Shown here piece by piece: positions 10,245 through 21,322 of a DNA stretch of 64,000 nt. The notes beneath the pieces are model-generated. The model searched no databases. It saw only the letters and a program-made list of their open reading frames with translations, and was not told where the DNA came from. Within the stretch, counting starts at the first letter, position 1; each line of letters starts with the position of its first letter. Both the position numbers and the translations under genes were made by a program. Source of the DNA: Cepaea nemoralis (lineage: Eukaryota; Mollusca; Gastropoda; Stylommatophora; Helicidae); NCBI GenBank assembly GCA_014155875.1, contig JACEFZ010013518.1, positions 124,001-188,000 on the forward strand, given 5' to 3'.

Positions 10245-10430
10245 TGTGTTTGTTCATCAAGTATGATGACTACCATTAATTTCATCCAGTGGGTAAGATA
10301 AAATTGGATGAAGAATGACTTGCGCGATGAATTGGATTAAAGTGAGAAAGTTGCGCAATTCGTCGACCAAACCCTCTCGGCTGAGTCCATTTGAATCCAG
10401 TAGCAAGACAAGTCAAGACGACTGGAGACG
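10245..10430. repeat. LINE 3' end scrap joined to repeat G
   Basis: 10250-10300 (TTTGTTCATCAAGTATGATG, then TTTCATCCAGTGGG) matches the 3' end of the zinc-finger LINE seen at 16975-17030 (minus) and, reversed, at 23680-23727 (plus). The following 10303-10415 (GGATGAAGAATGACTTGCG through TGAATCCAGTAGCAAGAC) matches 17268-17375. Here the two parts are adjacent; at 17 kb they are separated by about 240 bases of LINE. Confidence 0.55.
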
Positions 10431-10729
10431 AATACAGGTGCAGTGATGACCAGGGCGCTCTACGTGCCTTGCCTTATGCATCTAATTTTACATATGATTC
10501 TACACCTATATGTTTCTAGGACTGTGTATATCTGACACTGATAACGCAGAGCTGGAACGAGTAAAACATCTATCACCTCATTTTTTATATACGTGTTGTT
10601 ATTTTGATTGTTTTATGATTGGGGCTATTTGATATTCGATGTTGTCTTATTCTAGTTTCTATGTCCAAACCTCTGTGAACACACAGCCAAGGTAATTGTA
10701 CCCTCCAGCTTCACATCAGAAATCTGACA
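10431..10729. other. Unassigned
   Basis: No gene or repeat recognised. Confidence 0.5.
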
Positions 10730-10940
10730 GCAACTGTCAAGGCAATGCATATATGGTGCTGGAGATCGACGTTGTTCTCATACAGTAATCACTGGCCCTC
10801 TGCAAAAACCAACTCACTGAAACTGTGGCTGTATGTTTGCTTCCTTAGTAATCTTATTCCTGCAGGTGATGAACACATGTGGTGATAAAACGCATCCCTG
10901 TCCAACGCCTTATTTTACCTGGAACCTGTGTCTCATAACT
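10730..10940 (-). mobile_element. LINE reverse transcriptase palm relic
   Basis: On the minus strand, about 10860-10925 reads in part like the GxxQGCVLSPxxF block of LINE RTs (frameshifted), and about 10795-10815 reads LVFAEGQ, a decayed [F/Y]ADD catalytic motif. It is short and mutated. Confidence 0.45.
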
Positions 10941-11029
10941 ATGATTGAACACAATCCACTATTGGCACCGTTGAGCTATAGCTTACAGTGGGTGACTGTG
11001 ATATTCTAGTGTGATAATTTAGTCGCGTC
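10941..11029. other. Unassigned
   Basis: Short stretch with nothing recognised. Confidence 0.4.
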
Positions 11030-11170
11030 TAGCGTGAGTCGCGCGGTCAAGTAGTTACACACCCACCTCACTCGCCAGTGATCCGGACTTCGATTCCAGG
11101 TCCAGTCAAGGATATGCCCTACTGACGAGCTCAAACGAGAGCGAAATTTGAGTCTAGTGCTTCCATTCAG
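11030..11170 (+). repeat. tRNA-derived SINE head (SINE-D)
   Basis: CGCGCGGTCAAGTAGTTAC resembles an A box and GACTTCGATTCCAGGTCC a B box, with a non-tRNA body after it. It does not fold as a complete tRNA. Confidence 0.45.
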
Positions 11171-11754
11171 ACGTGGACAAGGCCCAAGGTCTGTACCGGA
11201 ATACGATCAGCGTTGCCAGTAGTGGGTTGTGCTCAATCTGTAAACCTCACATCCCGAAATACCTACGTTTGTTCTTTCCGCACATTTACTGTGATGGGTC
11301 ACAGCCCTGATACTATCCAACAGGTGCCCATCTGTCACATCTAGCATACTTCTCTTAGTGTAGCTTCAGTATATCACGCCCTGCATGTCCATCATCATGC
11401 AGTGGCTTCTGTGCAGAACGTCGCACTCATCATAACCTCGCGTCAAGTATCCCTAATAACTGCCAGCCCTCATGCCTCTGGTCGGCCTCTGCGTCTTCCT
11501 CCAGTAACCACGCCTCCCATCATTGTTGTCTCCAAGCTACTGTGATGTTTAATATAGCCAAAGTCTTTCAGTTTCCGAGACATGCAACTCCAGATTAAGA
11601 ATGTGAAAGGTTCATATTCTAATCCAGCATTCCCACGAGTCACTTCTTGTACCTGGGCTCCCAGATCGACCCAACCTAAAATGGGGTTTCGGGAAAGTTC
11701 TGTGGAAGCACGGACAGCTAAAGTGATATTGACCACATAACCCGTAATGGTCAT
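11171..11754 (-). mobile_element. LINE C-terminal relic (KHHSSLE / RRRGRP blocks)
   Basis: Minus-strand frame 11470-11754 includes SRKLKDFGYIKHHSSLETTM and a GGRRRGRP block (about 11470-11600). This is the 'FGHIKRHxSLE ... RGRP' stretch that closes many EN-RT LINE proteins and that also appears at 3400-3500 and 19890-20130. The palm is missing. The flank 11171-11460 shows nothing else. Confidence 0.6.
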
Positions 11755-11814
11755 TAGTCTATGAAAATATGGGGCATATTGTTAAATGTTCTAATTTCAT
11801 GTTTTTGTTGAGAT

Positions 11815-12110
11815 CTTTTTGTGTTTTTCTTGATGCAGATTAGTATAATCGAAACGTCGTTCGTTGTGTCGTAGTATACTTAATTTGACTGTATTATTTG
11901 TTTCTTTTGTTTGCTTGTTTGTTTGTCTGTTTGTTTGTTGTTGTTGTTGTTTTGTTTTTTTTTGCATTTTTATTTTTATTGTCTACCTGTGATTTACGTT
12001 TACTGTAGTGGAGTTCGTTGTAAGGTATTTACACTGTGTCTGTGTTTAGGGTTTCTCACTTTTTCGCAGGAGCTACACATACCTAACTGATTTTATTTCT
12101 TATTAGGAAA
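11815..12110 (+). repeat. Interspersed repeat H (possible Penelope-like 3' region), copy 1
   Basis: It contains ATAATCGAAACGTCGTTCG and GAGTTCGTTGTAAGGTATTTACACTGTGTCTGTGTTTA, then TTTTCGCAGGAGCTACAC and ACCTAACTG. The same blocks occur in reverse at 54995-55230. A GAAACGT motif near an element's 3' end is common in Penelope-like elements, but no RT or GIY-YIG domain is present, so the class is a guess. Confidence 0.5.
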
Positions 12111-12689
12111 ATATGGGACTATAGTCTGTTTATTTTTGTCTGCCTCAATATAAAATTCCATATCTCAGTAAACAACTGAGGGGAAATGATGAGATTTAGC
12201 ATATAACCTTATCATTATGTCCACCCAACAAAACCATTTTTGTTCTGGAGATTTTACAGCAGATTTCAAAGTTTGTTTATATGCGGTATATAATTTACGG
12301 GTCAGAGATGAAGTTCACATTACTAAATGTATTACGTCTTCACACGGAAACATTAGCGTTGAATAGTTAATTATCTCGTGGGACATGGGATTGGCCTTAT
12401 GACTAGAGCCTCGCGTAGTGGAACGGGGCATTACTGTAAAACAACTTTGTTAGCGAGAAATCATTAGTTTTTCAGCAAAACGTCAAAGAAATGTCGCCGA
12501 TTTCCATGAATTTAGTTGCTTTTGGATCTTTCAAAGACATATTCCTTGGGTGGGGGTAAATATAAGACGGCAGGAAAAAATGCATGATGATGCAACAGAC
12601 AGTTTTCAAAATAATTGATCATTAATGAAGACATTCATTTCTGGACAGACTTTAGTACGTCCGTCCAAGTCTTCTTAAGGCGTGTAAGA
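12111..12689. other. Unassigned
   Basis: AT-rich single-copy-looking DNA with no exon or repeat that I can support. Confidence 0.5.
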
Positions 12690-15025
12690 GGGCCCATTAC
12701 TTTGTACTAACTTCAGGTTGGTGTCCATTACTTTGTACTTACTTCGGGTTCCCTGTGTGGTATCCATTACTTTATACTTACTTCAGGTTCCCTGTGTGGT
12801 GTCAATTACTTAGTATTTACTTCAGGTTCCCTGTGTGGTATCCATTACTTTATACTTACTTCAGGTTCCATGTGTGGTGTCCATTACTTTGTACTTACTT
12901 CGGGTTCCCTGTGTGGTGTCCATTACTTAGTATTTACTTCAGGTTCCCTGTGTGGTATCCATTTCTTTATACTTACTTCAAGTTCAATGTGTGGTGTCCA
13001 TTACTTTGTACTTACTTCGGGTTCCCTGTGTGGTGTCCATTACTTTATACTTACTTCAGGTTCCCTTGTGGTGTCCATTACTTTGTACTTACTTCGGGTT
13101 CCCTGTGTGGTGCCCATTACTTTGTACTTACTTCAGGTTCCCTGTGTGGTGTCCATTACTTTGTACTTACTCCAGGTTCCCTGTGTGGTGTACATTACTT
13201 TGTACTTACTTCAGGTTTCCTCTTTGGTGTCCATTACTTTGTACTTACTTCGGGTTCCCTGTGTGGTGTCCATTACTTTGTACTTACTTCGGGTTCCCTG
13301 TGTGGTGTCCATTACTTTGTACTTACTTCGGGTTCCCTGTGTGGTGTCCATTACTTTGTACTTACTTCAGGTTCCCTGTGTGGTGTCCATTACTTTGTAC
13401 TTACTTCGGGTTCCCTGTGTGGTGTCCATTACTTTGTACTTACTTCAGGTTCCTTGTGTGGTGTCCATTACTTTGTACTTACTTCGGGTTCCCTGTGTGG
13501 GTGTCCATTACTTTGTACTTACTTCGGGTTCCCTGTGTGGTGTCCATTACTTTGTACTTACTTCGGGTTCCCTGTGTGGTGTCCATTACTTTGTACTTAC
13601 TTCGGGTTCCCTGTGTGGTGTCCATTACTTTGTACTTACTTCAGGTTCCCCTGTGTGGTGTCCATTACTTTGTACTTACTTCAGGTTCCCTGTGTGGTGT
13701 CCATTACTTTGTACTTACTTCAGGTTCCCTGTGTGGTGTCCATTACTTTGTACTTACTTCGGGTTCCCTGTGTGGTGTCCATTACTTTGTACTTACTTCA
13801 GGTTCCCTGTGTGGTGTCCATTACTTTGTACTTACTTCGGGTTCCCTGTGTGGTGTCCATTACTTTGTACTTACTTCAGGTTTCCTCTTTGGTGTCCATT
13901 ACTTTGTACTTACTTCGGGTTCCCTGTGTGGTGTCCATTACTTTGTACTTACTTCGGGTTCCCTGTGTGGTGTCCATTACTTTGTACTTACTTCGGGTTC
14001 CCTGTGTGGTGTCCATTACTTTGTACTTACTTCGGGTTCCCTGTGTGGTGTCCATTACTTTGTACTTACTTCGGGTTCCCTGTGTGGTGTCCATTACTTT
14101 GTACTTACTTCAGGTTCCCTGTGTGGTGTCCATTACTTTGTACTTACTTCAGGTTCCCTGTGTGGTGTCCATTACTTTGTACTTACTTCGGGTTCCCTGT
14201 GTGGTGTCCATTACTTTGTACTTACTTCGGGTTCCCTGTGTGGTGTCCATTACTTTGTACTTACTTCGGGTTCCCTGTGTGGTGTCCATTACTTTGTACT
14301 TACTTCAGGTTCCCTGTGTGGTGTCTATTACTTTGTACTTACTTCAGGTTCCCTGTGTGGTGTCCATTACTTTGTACTTACTTCAGGTTCCCTGTGTGGT
14401 GTCCATTACTTTGTACTTACTTCAGGTTCCCTGTGTGGTGTCCATTACTTTGTACTTACTTCAGGTTCCCTGTGTGGTGTCCATTACTTTGTACTTACTT
14501 CGGGTTCCCTGTGTGGTGTCCATTACTTTGTACTTACTTCGGGTTCCCTGTGTGGTGTCCATACTTTGTACTTACTTCAGGTTCCCTGTGTGGTGTCCAT
14601 TACTTTGTACTTACTTCAGGTTCCCTGTGTGGTGTCCATTACTTTGTACTTACTTCGGGTTCCCTGTGTGGTGTCCATTACTTTGTACTTACTTCGGGTT
14701 CCCTGTGTGGTGTCCATTACTTTGTACTTACTTCAGGTTCCCTGTGTGGTGTCCATTACTTTGTACTTACTTCAGGTTCCCTGTGTGGTGTCCATTACTT
14801 TGTACTTACTTCAGGTTCCCTGTGTGGTGTCCATTACTTTGTACTTACTTCAGGTTCCCTGTGTGGTGTCCATTACTTTGTACTTACTTCGGGTTCCCTG
14901 TGTGGTGTCCATTACTTTGTACTTACTTCGGGTTCCCTGTGTGGTGTCCATTACTTTGTACTTACTTCGTGTTCCCTGTGTGGTGTCCATTACTTTGTAC
15001 TCACTTCGGGTTCCCTGTGTGGTGC
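12690..15025. repeat. 39-bp minisatellite, about 60 copies
   Basis: The unit is close to TCCATTACTTTGTACTTACT + TCGGGTTCCCTGTGTGGTG. Two main variants, TTCGGG and TTCAGG, are interspersed; the first eight or so units are the most diverged, and a TTTCCTCTTTGG variant occurs twice (about 13210 and 13880). Because 39 is 13 codons and the unit lacks stops, all three + frames stay open over most of the array. This explains very long apparent ORFs. Single-base length changes at about 13068, 13501, 13648 and 14561 swap the frames, as expected of non-coding DNA. Confidence 0.95.
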
Positions 15026-15200
15026 CCACACATCTCTGCAGAAAATCGCTCCTATACAAGCCCGATGTACAGATTTTCTGTCATTATTAAGTTCTCCCGT
15101 CTCACGTGTGTTCATGTCCAGAGTGTAATTAACGTCCTGCATCCAGCGTCGTGTTGACCAGTCCCTCCCTGATCTTCCAAGAACAATGTCTTCCATTGGC
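15026..15200 (-). mobile_element. LINE ORF2 extreme C-terminus
   Basis: Minus-strand reading gives STRRWMQDVNYTLDM and a following DRKSVHRACIG block. This is the RRWxxDI ... DR..WR end of EN-RT LINE proteins. It directly abuts the minisatellite. Confidence 0.55.
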
Positions 15201-15837
15201 TTCTTTCTACACCAATTTTATCTTTGATCCAGATCAAAGATGACACCCATATCTCTTTACATCGTTATACATTACTCCACGGATACCAAGTTACATAACT
15301 AGTCTTGCACGCCCAATTGATTTTTTCAAGCATAGAGAAGGGAAATAAATATCTACAGCACAGTTACTTGGAGCCGTTACCCGGGGTGGAGGATGGTCAC
15401 TACAGCATTTTCATTCTGAATGATACAATCTTATCAGGTTTTAGACCGTCAGAGCTCTAATCCATCGGACTTATGATTTAAAGATTGTATATGGGCAAAT
15501 TATTTGAGGCACTAAGACATAACACTGTTTGTGTGGGCAATTTGAGACACTAAGACACAATACTGTTGTTTGTGGGCAAGGTAGTTGAGACACCAAAGCA
15601 CCGTACTGTTTATAAACCGCTTGTCTTGGCTGTTCAGATCAAAATAAATGCCAGAATCTGTGTCTTCCGGATCCATGGCGTTCCAAGCCTATTCTGCAAC
15701 ATGTCAGTCCAATAGCCGTGATTGTCTGATGTTATATGGTGGAACTTGCAGTTACAAGTGGATATCAAATAATGCATTTCAAATACTTATTACGAATAGT
15801 AACCTGAAACTTATTTTTAAAACGACATTGTTGTTAC
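15201..15837. other. Unassigned
   Basis: A phrase similar to GACACTAAGACA..ACTGTTTGTGGGCAA recurs three times between 15495 and 15612 (about 50-bp imperfect direct repeats). No gene seen. Confidence 0.45.
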
Positions 15838-15925
15838 TGATTTTGTTGTTGTTGTTGTTGTTGTTATTGTTGTTGTTGTTGTTGCTGTTTTTGTTGGTGA
15901 TTTTGTTTGTTGTTGTTGTTTGTGT
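15838..15925. repeat. (TTG)n microsatellite
   Basis: Interrupted TTG/TGT repeats, about 28 units. Confidence 0.9.
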
Positions 15926-16084
15926 ATCTTCTAGAAGACAGTGAGCTTTAACTGATCAGACCGATGTCCCGGCGTTCTGGTTGACTGAAACACGACAAAG
16001 GCTTGCATCCAACAGCTTGAAGTTGGAGTAGCGACATTCCTACAAACCCGGTAACAAAGTTATATCTGCACGCCACTGTGTTGT
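15926..16084. other. Unassigned
   Basis: Nothing recognised. Confidence 0.4.
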
Positions 16085-16335
16085 AACTGAGTTGAGATGA
16101 GTTATGTTGACTTCTGTTGAGTTGAGATTAGATGAGTTATGTTGAGTTGAGTTATGTTGAGTTGAGATGAGTTGAAAACTGATATCACAGTACTCGCGAC
16201 ATTCCCAAACCCTCTCTGTCCTCATCTTCTACAACCAGCGAAGAGTCGTAATACTAATACTACCAACTGCAGTTTGATTATGTGTCCGTCTGGCATTTTC
16301 CTCGGAGCACGGAGTATCAGACGGATCCTATAGTC
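16085..16335 (-). mobile_element. I-group LINE type 2, 3' end with TTGAG-type tail
   Basis: 16185-16335 matches the 3' end of the LINE at 59405-61105 in order: ATCACAGTACTCGCGACATT, CCAGCGAAGAGT, CTAATACTACC, TGATTATGTGTCCGTCTGGC. On the low-coordinate side a pentanucleotide-like tract (GTTGAGATGAGTTATGTTGA, 16085-16180) takes the place of the ATC microsatellite found at the 59.4 kb copy, consistent with a variable short-repeat tail. Confidence 0.65.
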
Positions 16336-16974
16336 ACTCCCTGCTGCAAAATACTCTCCAGGCCAGGCTGTGTTAAAGCGCTTTCCTTCCCCTCTCCAAT
16401 GTAATTAATAAAATTAGTGGGGTGTATACAACTGGTACCGAAACTTCCCATCCTTAGAGAAATATATTAGGATGTCACCAGATCTGGAGTTGACACAGCG
16501 GTACGGGCTGGCTGAGATGAGCTCTGGGTTGGTCATGTTTCATCCTGGTATTTTAGGTATTGCATTGTGAAAAGACTCCAGACTAATACTCACAGAGATC
16601 AAGTTATGTTAGTTTCATGCCTTCAAAACGTCACAACTCAACCTCAGTATTTTTGCCTGTTGTGTAATTTTCTGCGTATTGAACACGAGACAGTTTGCTC
16701 ATGATCGAGTTTTCCTGAAGTTTATTATGTGAGTGCGCTTCTGCAAAGGGATGCATTAATGAGTGAACAAATGTAATTTTCTGGGCAGCTTTATTTTCTT
16801 TCTAGGCGACCGAGGCTAAGACCATTGTGAAAACCAACGCAAAGCGGTTTGTTTTTAATTCTTCTGTGGGTGGCTTCGAACTTTGTATGTCCCTTTTGTG
16901 AAACTGGGTTCACTAACCTCTGGCAAAAGAAGGGAGATCAAACCATCTTGAGGAAACGGCTGTCGTGTGCACAT
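16336..16974. other. Unassigned
   Basis: No exon, tRNA-like or LINE block could be supported. Confidence 0.5.
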
Positions 16975-17264
16975 ACTGGGGTTTGTCCATCAAGAATGAT
17001 GATGACCATTCATTTCATCCAGTGGGGTTGAAGGTTTGCAGCCGTGAGTTCTAAGATGACTGATAAAGCCTATTGTGGCTCGAAATGTTCTTTGACAATG
17101 CGGGCAAAGAATGCTTGATGTTCAAGGAAAAGAATCTCCTGCGGTGGTTTTTTTTTTCTTCTTTTTTGTCCAGTCTTTTTTATTCACAGCTCTTGCATTC
17201 TGTTTGCTTCGCAAGTGACAACACTTGCATAACAATGTACGCCAAGAATTTTGTGACAGATGAA
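16975..17264 (-). mobile_element. LINE 3' end encoding a C-terminal C2H2 finger
   Basis: Minus-strand reading of 17035-17110 gives a finger of the form CPHC-x-R-F-RATIGFISHLRTHG, and 17190-17235 gives VVTCEANRMQEL. The same two blocks in the same order occur on + at 23520-23680. The 3' untranslated end (TTTCATCCAG, then AATGATGATG, then TTTGTCCATCAAG on +) also matches. The copy carries a T/TTC-rich stretch between the blocks. Confidence 0.7.
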
Positions 17265-17380
17265 GTTGGATGAAAAATGACTTGCGGAATGAACTGGATT
17301 AAAGTGAGGAAGAGTTGCGCAATTCGTCGATCCCACTCTCTCGCCTGAGTCCATCTGAATCCAGTGGCAAGACATGTGTG
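17265..17380 (+). repeat. Repeat G, copy 2
   Basis: It matches 10303-10415 over about 110 bases: GGATGAAAAATGACTTGCGG, AGTTGCGCAATTCGTCGA, CTGAGTCCATCTGAATCCAG. The class is unknown. Confidence 0.6.
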
Positions 17381-17820
17381 CACATATTAAGAGTTAAGAG
17401 ATACTCAAGCCCTCATTTAAACGTCACTGAATTAATCTGTGCATTCTATGTATCAGTTCTTGTGGTATAAACAGTATGTAGAGTAGGAACAGAATCCCTG
17501 GCTAATTTTTGCAGTAAAAACAAAGACAGGACACAGCTAACACTAAAAGAAAGTAAAGTAACATGATTTGAAAACAGTAGGTTGAAATTAATGCCGAATT
17601 CAGCCCACACGAGTTTAACACAGTTTTGGAATTTCTTGTAGGAGGGATACATAGATATATATCTTGGAGGCTTCTGTAGAACATACATGAAGACGCAAAT
17701 AATACATTATGGACATACAGCTATGTATGTGATCATTACATTTTTTTGTTCGCTTGTTAAACTGTACTAGGTTATAACATGTTCAAAATATATATGTGTG
17801 TGTGCATGTATATGTAGTGT
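17381..17820. other. Unassigned
   Basis: No gene recognised; short reading frames here have no family features. Confidence 0.5.
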
Positions 17821-18065
17821 GGGCTGGCTCCGTGGCGAAGGAAGTATTGGACGCAATTTGACATACGGCATACCCGCGTTCGAAACACAGCTGCGGGCGA
17901 TTTGGCAGCAGACCGCCTTGTGTTGTCTTTTAATGAAATGGTATGGGTGCCGGTCGTACAGAAAGCAATGACAAGCTATTGACCGTAACCTTGCCCAGGA
18001 ATCATGAACAGTCAAAAATGCTAGATTTGACTGCCACGTCCTGTAAAGGATTTGCAACTAACTTT
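17821..18065 (+). repeat. SINE-A, best full-length copy
   Basis: The head GGGCTGGCTCCGTGGCGAAG contains an A-box-like stretch and CCGCGTTCGAAACACAG a B-box-like stretch, so the family is tRNA-derived. The body follows in order: GCAGACCGCCTTGTGTTG, ATGGGTGCCGGTCG, CTTGCCCAGGAATCA, and the 3' end CTGTAAAGGATTTGCAA. Confidence 0.8.
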
Positions 18066-18079
18066 TTTATATAATATGA

Positions 18080-18305
18080 CTGGCATCTTGACGTCTTGAT
18101 AGACGATCTTTTGTAAAATGGCGTTATTTATACTATCGTCAGTAAAATGGCGTTATGTATACGATCGTCTGTAAGATGGCGTTATTTATACTATCGTCAG
18201 TAAAATGGCGTTATGTATACGATCGTCTGTAAGATGGCGTTATGTATACGATCGTCTGTAAGATGGCGTTATTTATACGATCGTCTGTAAAATGGCGTTA
18301 TGCCT
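18080..18305. repeat. 29-bp minisatellite, about 7 copies
   Basis: The unit is close to GTAAGATGGCGTTATGTATA + CGATCGTCT. It begins right after the 3' end of the SINE-A copy. Confidence 0.9.
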
Positions 18306-18694
18306 CTCCATAGCAGACAGTCTGGGCTGAGTTTAGAGACCATGTGTTGCCCATGCAACATAATCCCTCTCTCGGCGTGGCTACTTTACCCCAGTGATAA
18401 GGTAACGTGAACACGTCTGGAACAAGTCCAGCTGCACAAGTTGCCGGATCAGCAGAGCAGTGCTATAACTATCCACCTACTGAAGCTTCCATCATACACC
18501 AGCTGCCAACTAAGGCGTAAGGCCTGGTCTGCCTTGCCATGACATTTGATCTTTAAGATGCATTTCCTCGCCCTGGGGTAAGGTTTGTAACCTCCCAATT
18601 GCGCCCCTATGCCTGAAGCACCTCGCACAATGTGAGGTGTTGGGTTTGGTTAGCGCCTCCCACCATTTGGCGCTAACTGAATGCAGGTAGTAGC
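18306..18694. other. Unassigned
   Basis: No gene or repeat that I can place. Confidence 0.45.
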
Positions 18695-18962
18695 GTCTAC
18701 TGTCATACAGTTACAAGTTATTTGCATATCCTTTACAGGATGGCCCAGTAAATTCCATAATTTGTATGTTTGTGATTTCTTGGCACGGTTACGTTCAGTA
18801 CTTTGCTGTTCCTTTCTGGGCGACCGGCACTCATTCCTTTGTATGGAAACTAACACATAGCGGTCGGCTTCCAAATCGTCCTCAGCTGTGTTTCGAACGC
18901 GGTATGCGGGATTACGAATTGTATTCGTAACCCCTTTGCCACAGAGCCGGTAGCTCAGTCAT
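18695..18962 (-). repeat. SINE-A copy
   Basis: The reverse complement runs from GGCTCTGTGGCAAAGGGG through CGCGTTCGAAACACAGCTG (B-box-like) and GACCGCTATGTGTTAG to CCTGTAAAGGATATGCAA. It is nearly full length and in the opposite orientation to the copy 630 bases upstream. Confidence 0.8.
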
Positions 18963-18977
18963 ATCTGACTTAGACCT

Positions 18978-19060
18978 GACTAATAAATTATGTCTATATA
19001 ATGTTAACTCCCAGGCCAGGAAGCCCGGCTACTAATAAATTATGTCTATATAATGTTTTA
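18978..19060. repeat. Short direct duplication
   Basis: CTAATAAATTATGTCTATATAATGTT occurs at about 18979-19004 and again at about 19032-19057; the copies are identical by eye. Confidence 0.85.
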
Positions 19061-19404
19061 TTATGTCAGATATAGATTTGTTGTGTATTTTGTTCTTGCT
19101 TCAAGGGTAAATATCAGGAGGAGAAAGCAATGTTCTCCCTCTGCCGTGGCTCCATCGTACAGGATGAGATTCGTTTGAGTGTTCCAGTGACCCCACGAGC
19201 TATGCTGTTGATTGCGCAGCTGCTGACAGGGTTTCCCATGCGGACAGGTCAAGGATTAGGAACCAGGCGAAGAGAGAGACATGTCTGTTGCCTTGTGTAT
19301 CAACAGGGCCGTCAAAGGTCAGGAAAGCAAACCCTGAATAAATTCTGGCCGAAGTCTGATGTACTGAGCCGCAGACATGACGCCACATAAACAACGCAAC
19401 TAAC
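19061..19404. other. Unassigned
   Basis: Nothing recognised on either strand. Confidence 0.45.
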
Positions 19405-19650
19405 TTGATGATTAAAACAATGTCGTGTGGGCGCATAACCAGACGAGAGGCTTTGGAAAACATATTGGCCATAAGAAAAGTCAGCAGGCATAGACTGAGA
19501 GAAATAATGCTGGCTGAACTTAGACAGTGGCATAAAGGACAGCATCAATACAATGAATCCAGATCACCAATGTCCGAGATTTTTGGAGACGCCGGAACGC
19601 ATTCTCCAGTTATGCGGGCACGTGATGGTGATGATACCCATCTGTCTTCA
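19405..19650 (+). mobile_element. LINE C-terminal fragment
   Basis: The + frame reads RREALENILAIRKVSRHRLR, then EIMLAELRQWHKG. This is the 'RREALENI..GK' and 'REIMLDELRWW' series also seen at 53530-53660, the last part of an EN-RT LINE ORF2. No palm is present. Confidence 0.6.
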
Positions 19651-19889
19651 TTGTGATATGTAATTTACTGCATTTCTTTTCTTTAAAAGCTATTTCATTG
19701 ATATTCAGCTCCAGATCTTGCAGTGATTCTACCGTATGTGACATGTTTCTGCTTGCGGCATGCTATTTGGAGAATGTTTTGTTACATGACCGAACCAACT
19801 GACAATCTATATGATAGCAAACATCGACCTGCCTACCCACTTTACTGTCGCAGAGATGTGAAATACTTTAACATGAAACACGTTCTCAG
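19651..19889. other. Unassigned
   Basis: Nothing recognised. Confidence 0.4.
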
Positions 19890-20130
19890 CATTGACGTTG
19901 TCTTCATTATCCTGCCGCCATCTTCGTGCTGGTCCAACATTGCTTCTTTCTCCAGGAATCATGCCCTCACGTCAGTTTTCTTTGAGAACCGCTGTGACGT
20001 TTAATATTGCCAAACTATTTCAGTTTCCGAGACATGTTGTCTGTAATGAGCCAGTTTTCTTCCGTGTGAATGTTCAGATCTGGCAACAAGTCAGTATTGT
20101 CCTTCTCCTCGGGTTACGGTCTTCTAGCAA
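19890..20130 (-). mobile_element. LINE C-terminal relic
   Basis: TTTAATATTGCCAAACTATT, then TCAGTTTCCGAGACATG, matches 11546-11585 (TTTAATATAGCCAAAGTCTT, TCAGTTTCCGAGACATG). On the minus strand this is the 'SRKLKxFGxIKxH' block. It is more decayed than the 11.5 kb copy. Confidence 0.5.
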
Positions 20131-20630
20131 TGTTTCTGGATAATCAAGTTCAATGAAATGATAGAGCTTCAAATATCTACGGAGCCAAATTAAAGCAAGA
20201 TTTTTAGGGATCTAGTTACGAAACTGCCTGCTTGGCGGGAAACAAAACATACGAGGGTTGGCTGCATTAATAATGTGTTTGTTGTGCGTTTTTAAACCCC
20301 TTCGATTCGATAAGACTTTAAGACGTGTGTGATGGGTCAGACTTGGCAGGCATGTAAAGTACTCACCCCAGTCATGCCTCTGAGATATCCAAGTAGTGAA
20401 TATTGTAGGTGATGATTATCTGCCATATCATATGGAATGGCCACGACTAACTCACAGTCTCGAAGCGTGCAAAGTTTACACCCGTGGCAAGCATTATCAC
20501 AGCATACACGTGATGGATGCTTACGTGTTTAGCCAGAGTTGCGCCTATCCTGGAATCTCCATGTGAATTTGACGACAGTCCTCGGCTTTTGTGAGCCTCG
20601 ACTCTGGCACATAGGGCCCTCGGCCTCTTG
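20131..20630. other. Unassigned
   Basis: No gene or known repeat. Confidence 0.45.
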
Positions 20631-20860
20631 TACCCACGGATTAAATAAATACATAACTTGCCATGAGGTATCACACTATAGCTCGCCGGAAACGCTGCAT
20701 TAGAATGGCATGTGTTTGGTGAGTAATCCCCTGGTAGTGGTTGTATAGACGGATTAAATAAATACATAACTTGCCACTAGGTATCACACTATAGCTCGCC
20801 GGAAACGCTGAATTAGAAACAAACACGGCATGTGTTCGTTGAGTAATCCCCAATTTTGCA
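20631..20860. repeat. Two-copy direct repeat, about 115 bp
   Basis: GGATTAAATAAATACATAAC through AACGCTG(C/A)ATTAGAA and GGCATGTGTT(T/C)G(G/T)TGAGTAATCCCC occurs at about 20638-20735 and 20752-20852. The second copy has an extra ACAAACAC. Confidence 0.85.
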
Positions 20861-21060
20861 AAACACGGTTTTTTTTTCTTTCCTGTGTGAACTCGTATAA
20901 GGACAGATATCAAGGAATAGATTGGCAACCTGCTAATATTGTATCTATTTTCTCGTTGTGTTAGATTACAAGTTGTATTTATTTCGTTGTGAACGGATAG
21001 GCTCATGGGCCTTGACTGTTGTATAGATACGCATTGATCGAACATAGGTGATGTCTTGTG
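20861..21060. other. Unassigned
   Basis: Only a short T-run (20869-20877). Confidence 0.4.
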
Positions 21061-21263
21061 ATGTTTTGTTGCTCGACTCTACCCGCCTACATGAATCCTC
21101 CAACTCCACCTCTTCCGCCTCGCCCATATCTTCTTCTCCTTTCTTTTCTTCTTTTTCCTCTCATACTTCTTCTGCCTCTTCTTCTTCCTATTCTGCTTCG
21201 ACATCTTCTCTTTCATTCTCTTTGTAGTTTTTCTTTCTTTCTTTCTTTCTTTCTTTCTTTATT

Positions 21264-21298
<35 letters not shown>

Positions 21299-21322
21299 CT
21301 TCTTGTTCATCTTCTTATTAGT
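21061..21322. repeat. Pyrimidine-rich tract with (CTTT)n
   Basis: CTT/TCC-rich DNA ends in about 17 CTTT units (21229-21299), interrupted once by TTTA. Confidence 0.9.

Noticed and set aside
12755..15157. Three overlapping + frames of 700-800 codons
   Set aside because: They are the three readings of a stop-free 39-bp minisatellite; single-base indels switch the peptide between frames, which coding selection would not allow.
19130..19390. An 86-codon + frame
   Set aside because: No domain, no splice support and no similarity to anything in the window; overlapping frames on the other strand are just as long.
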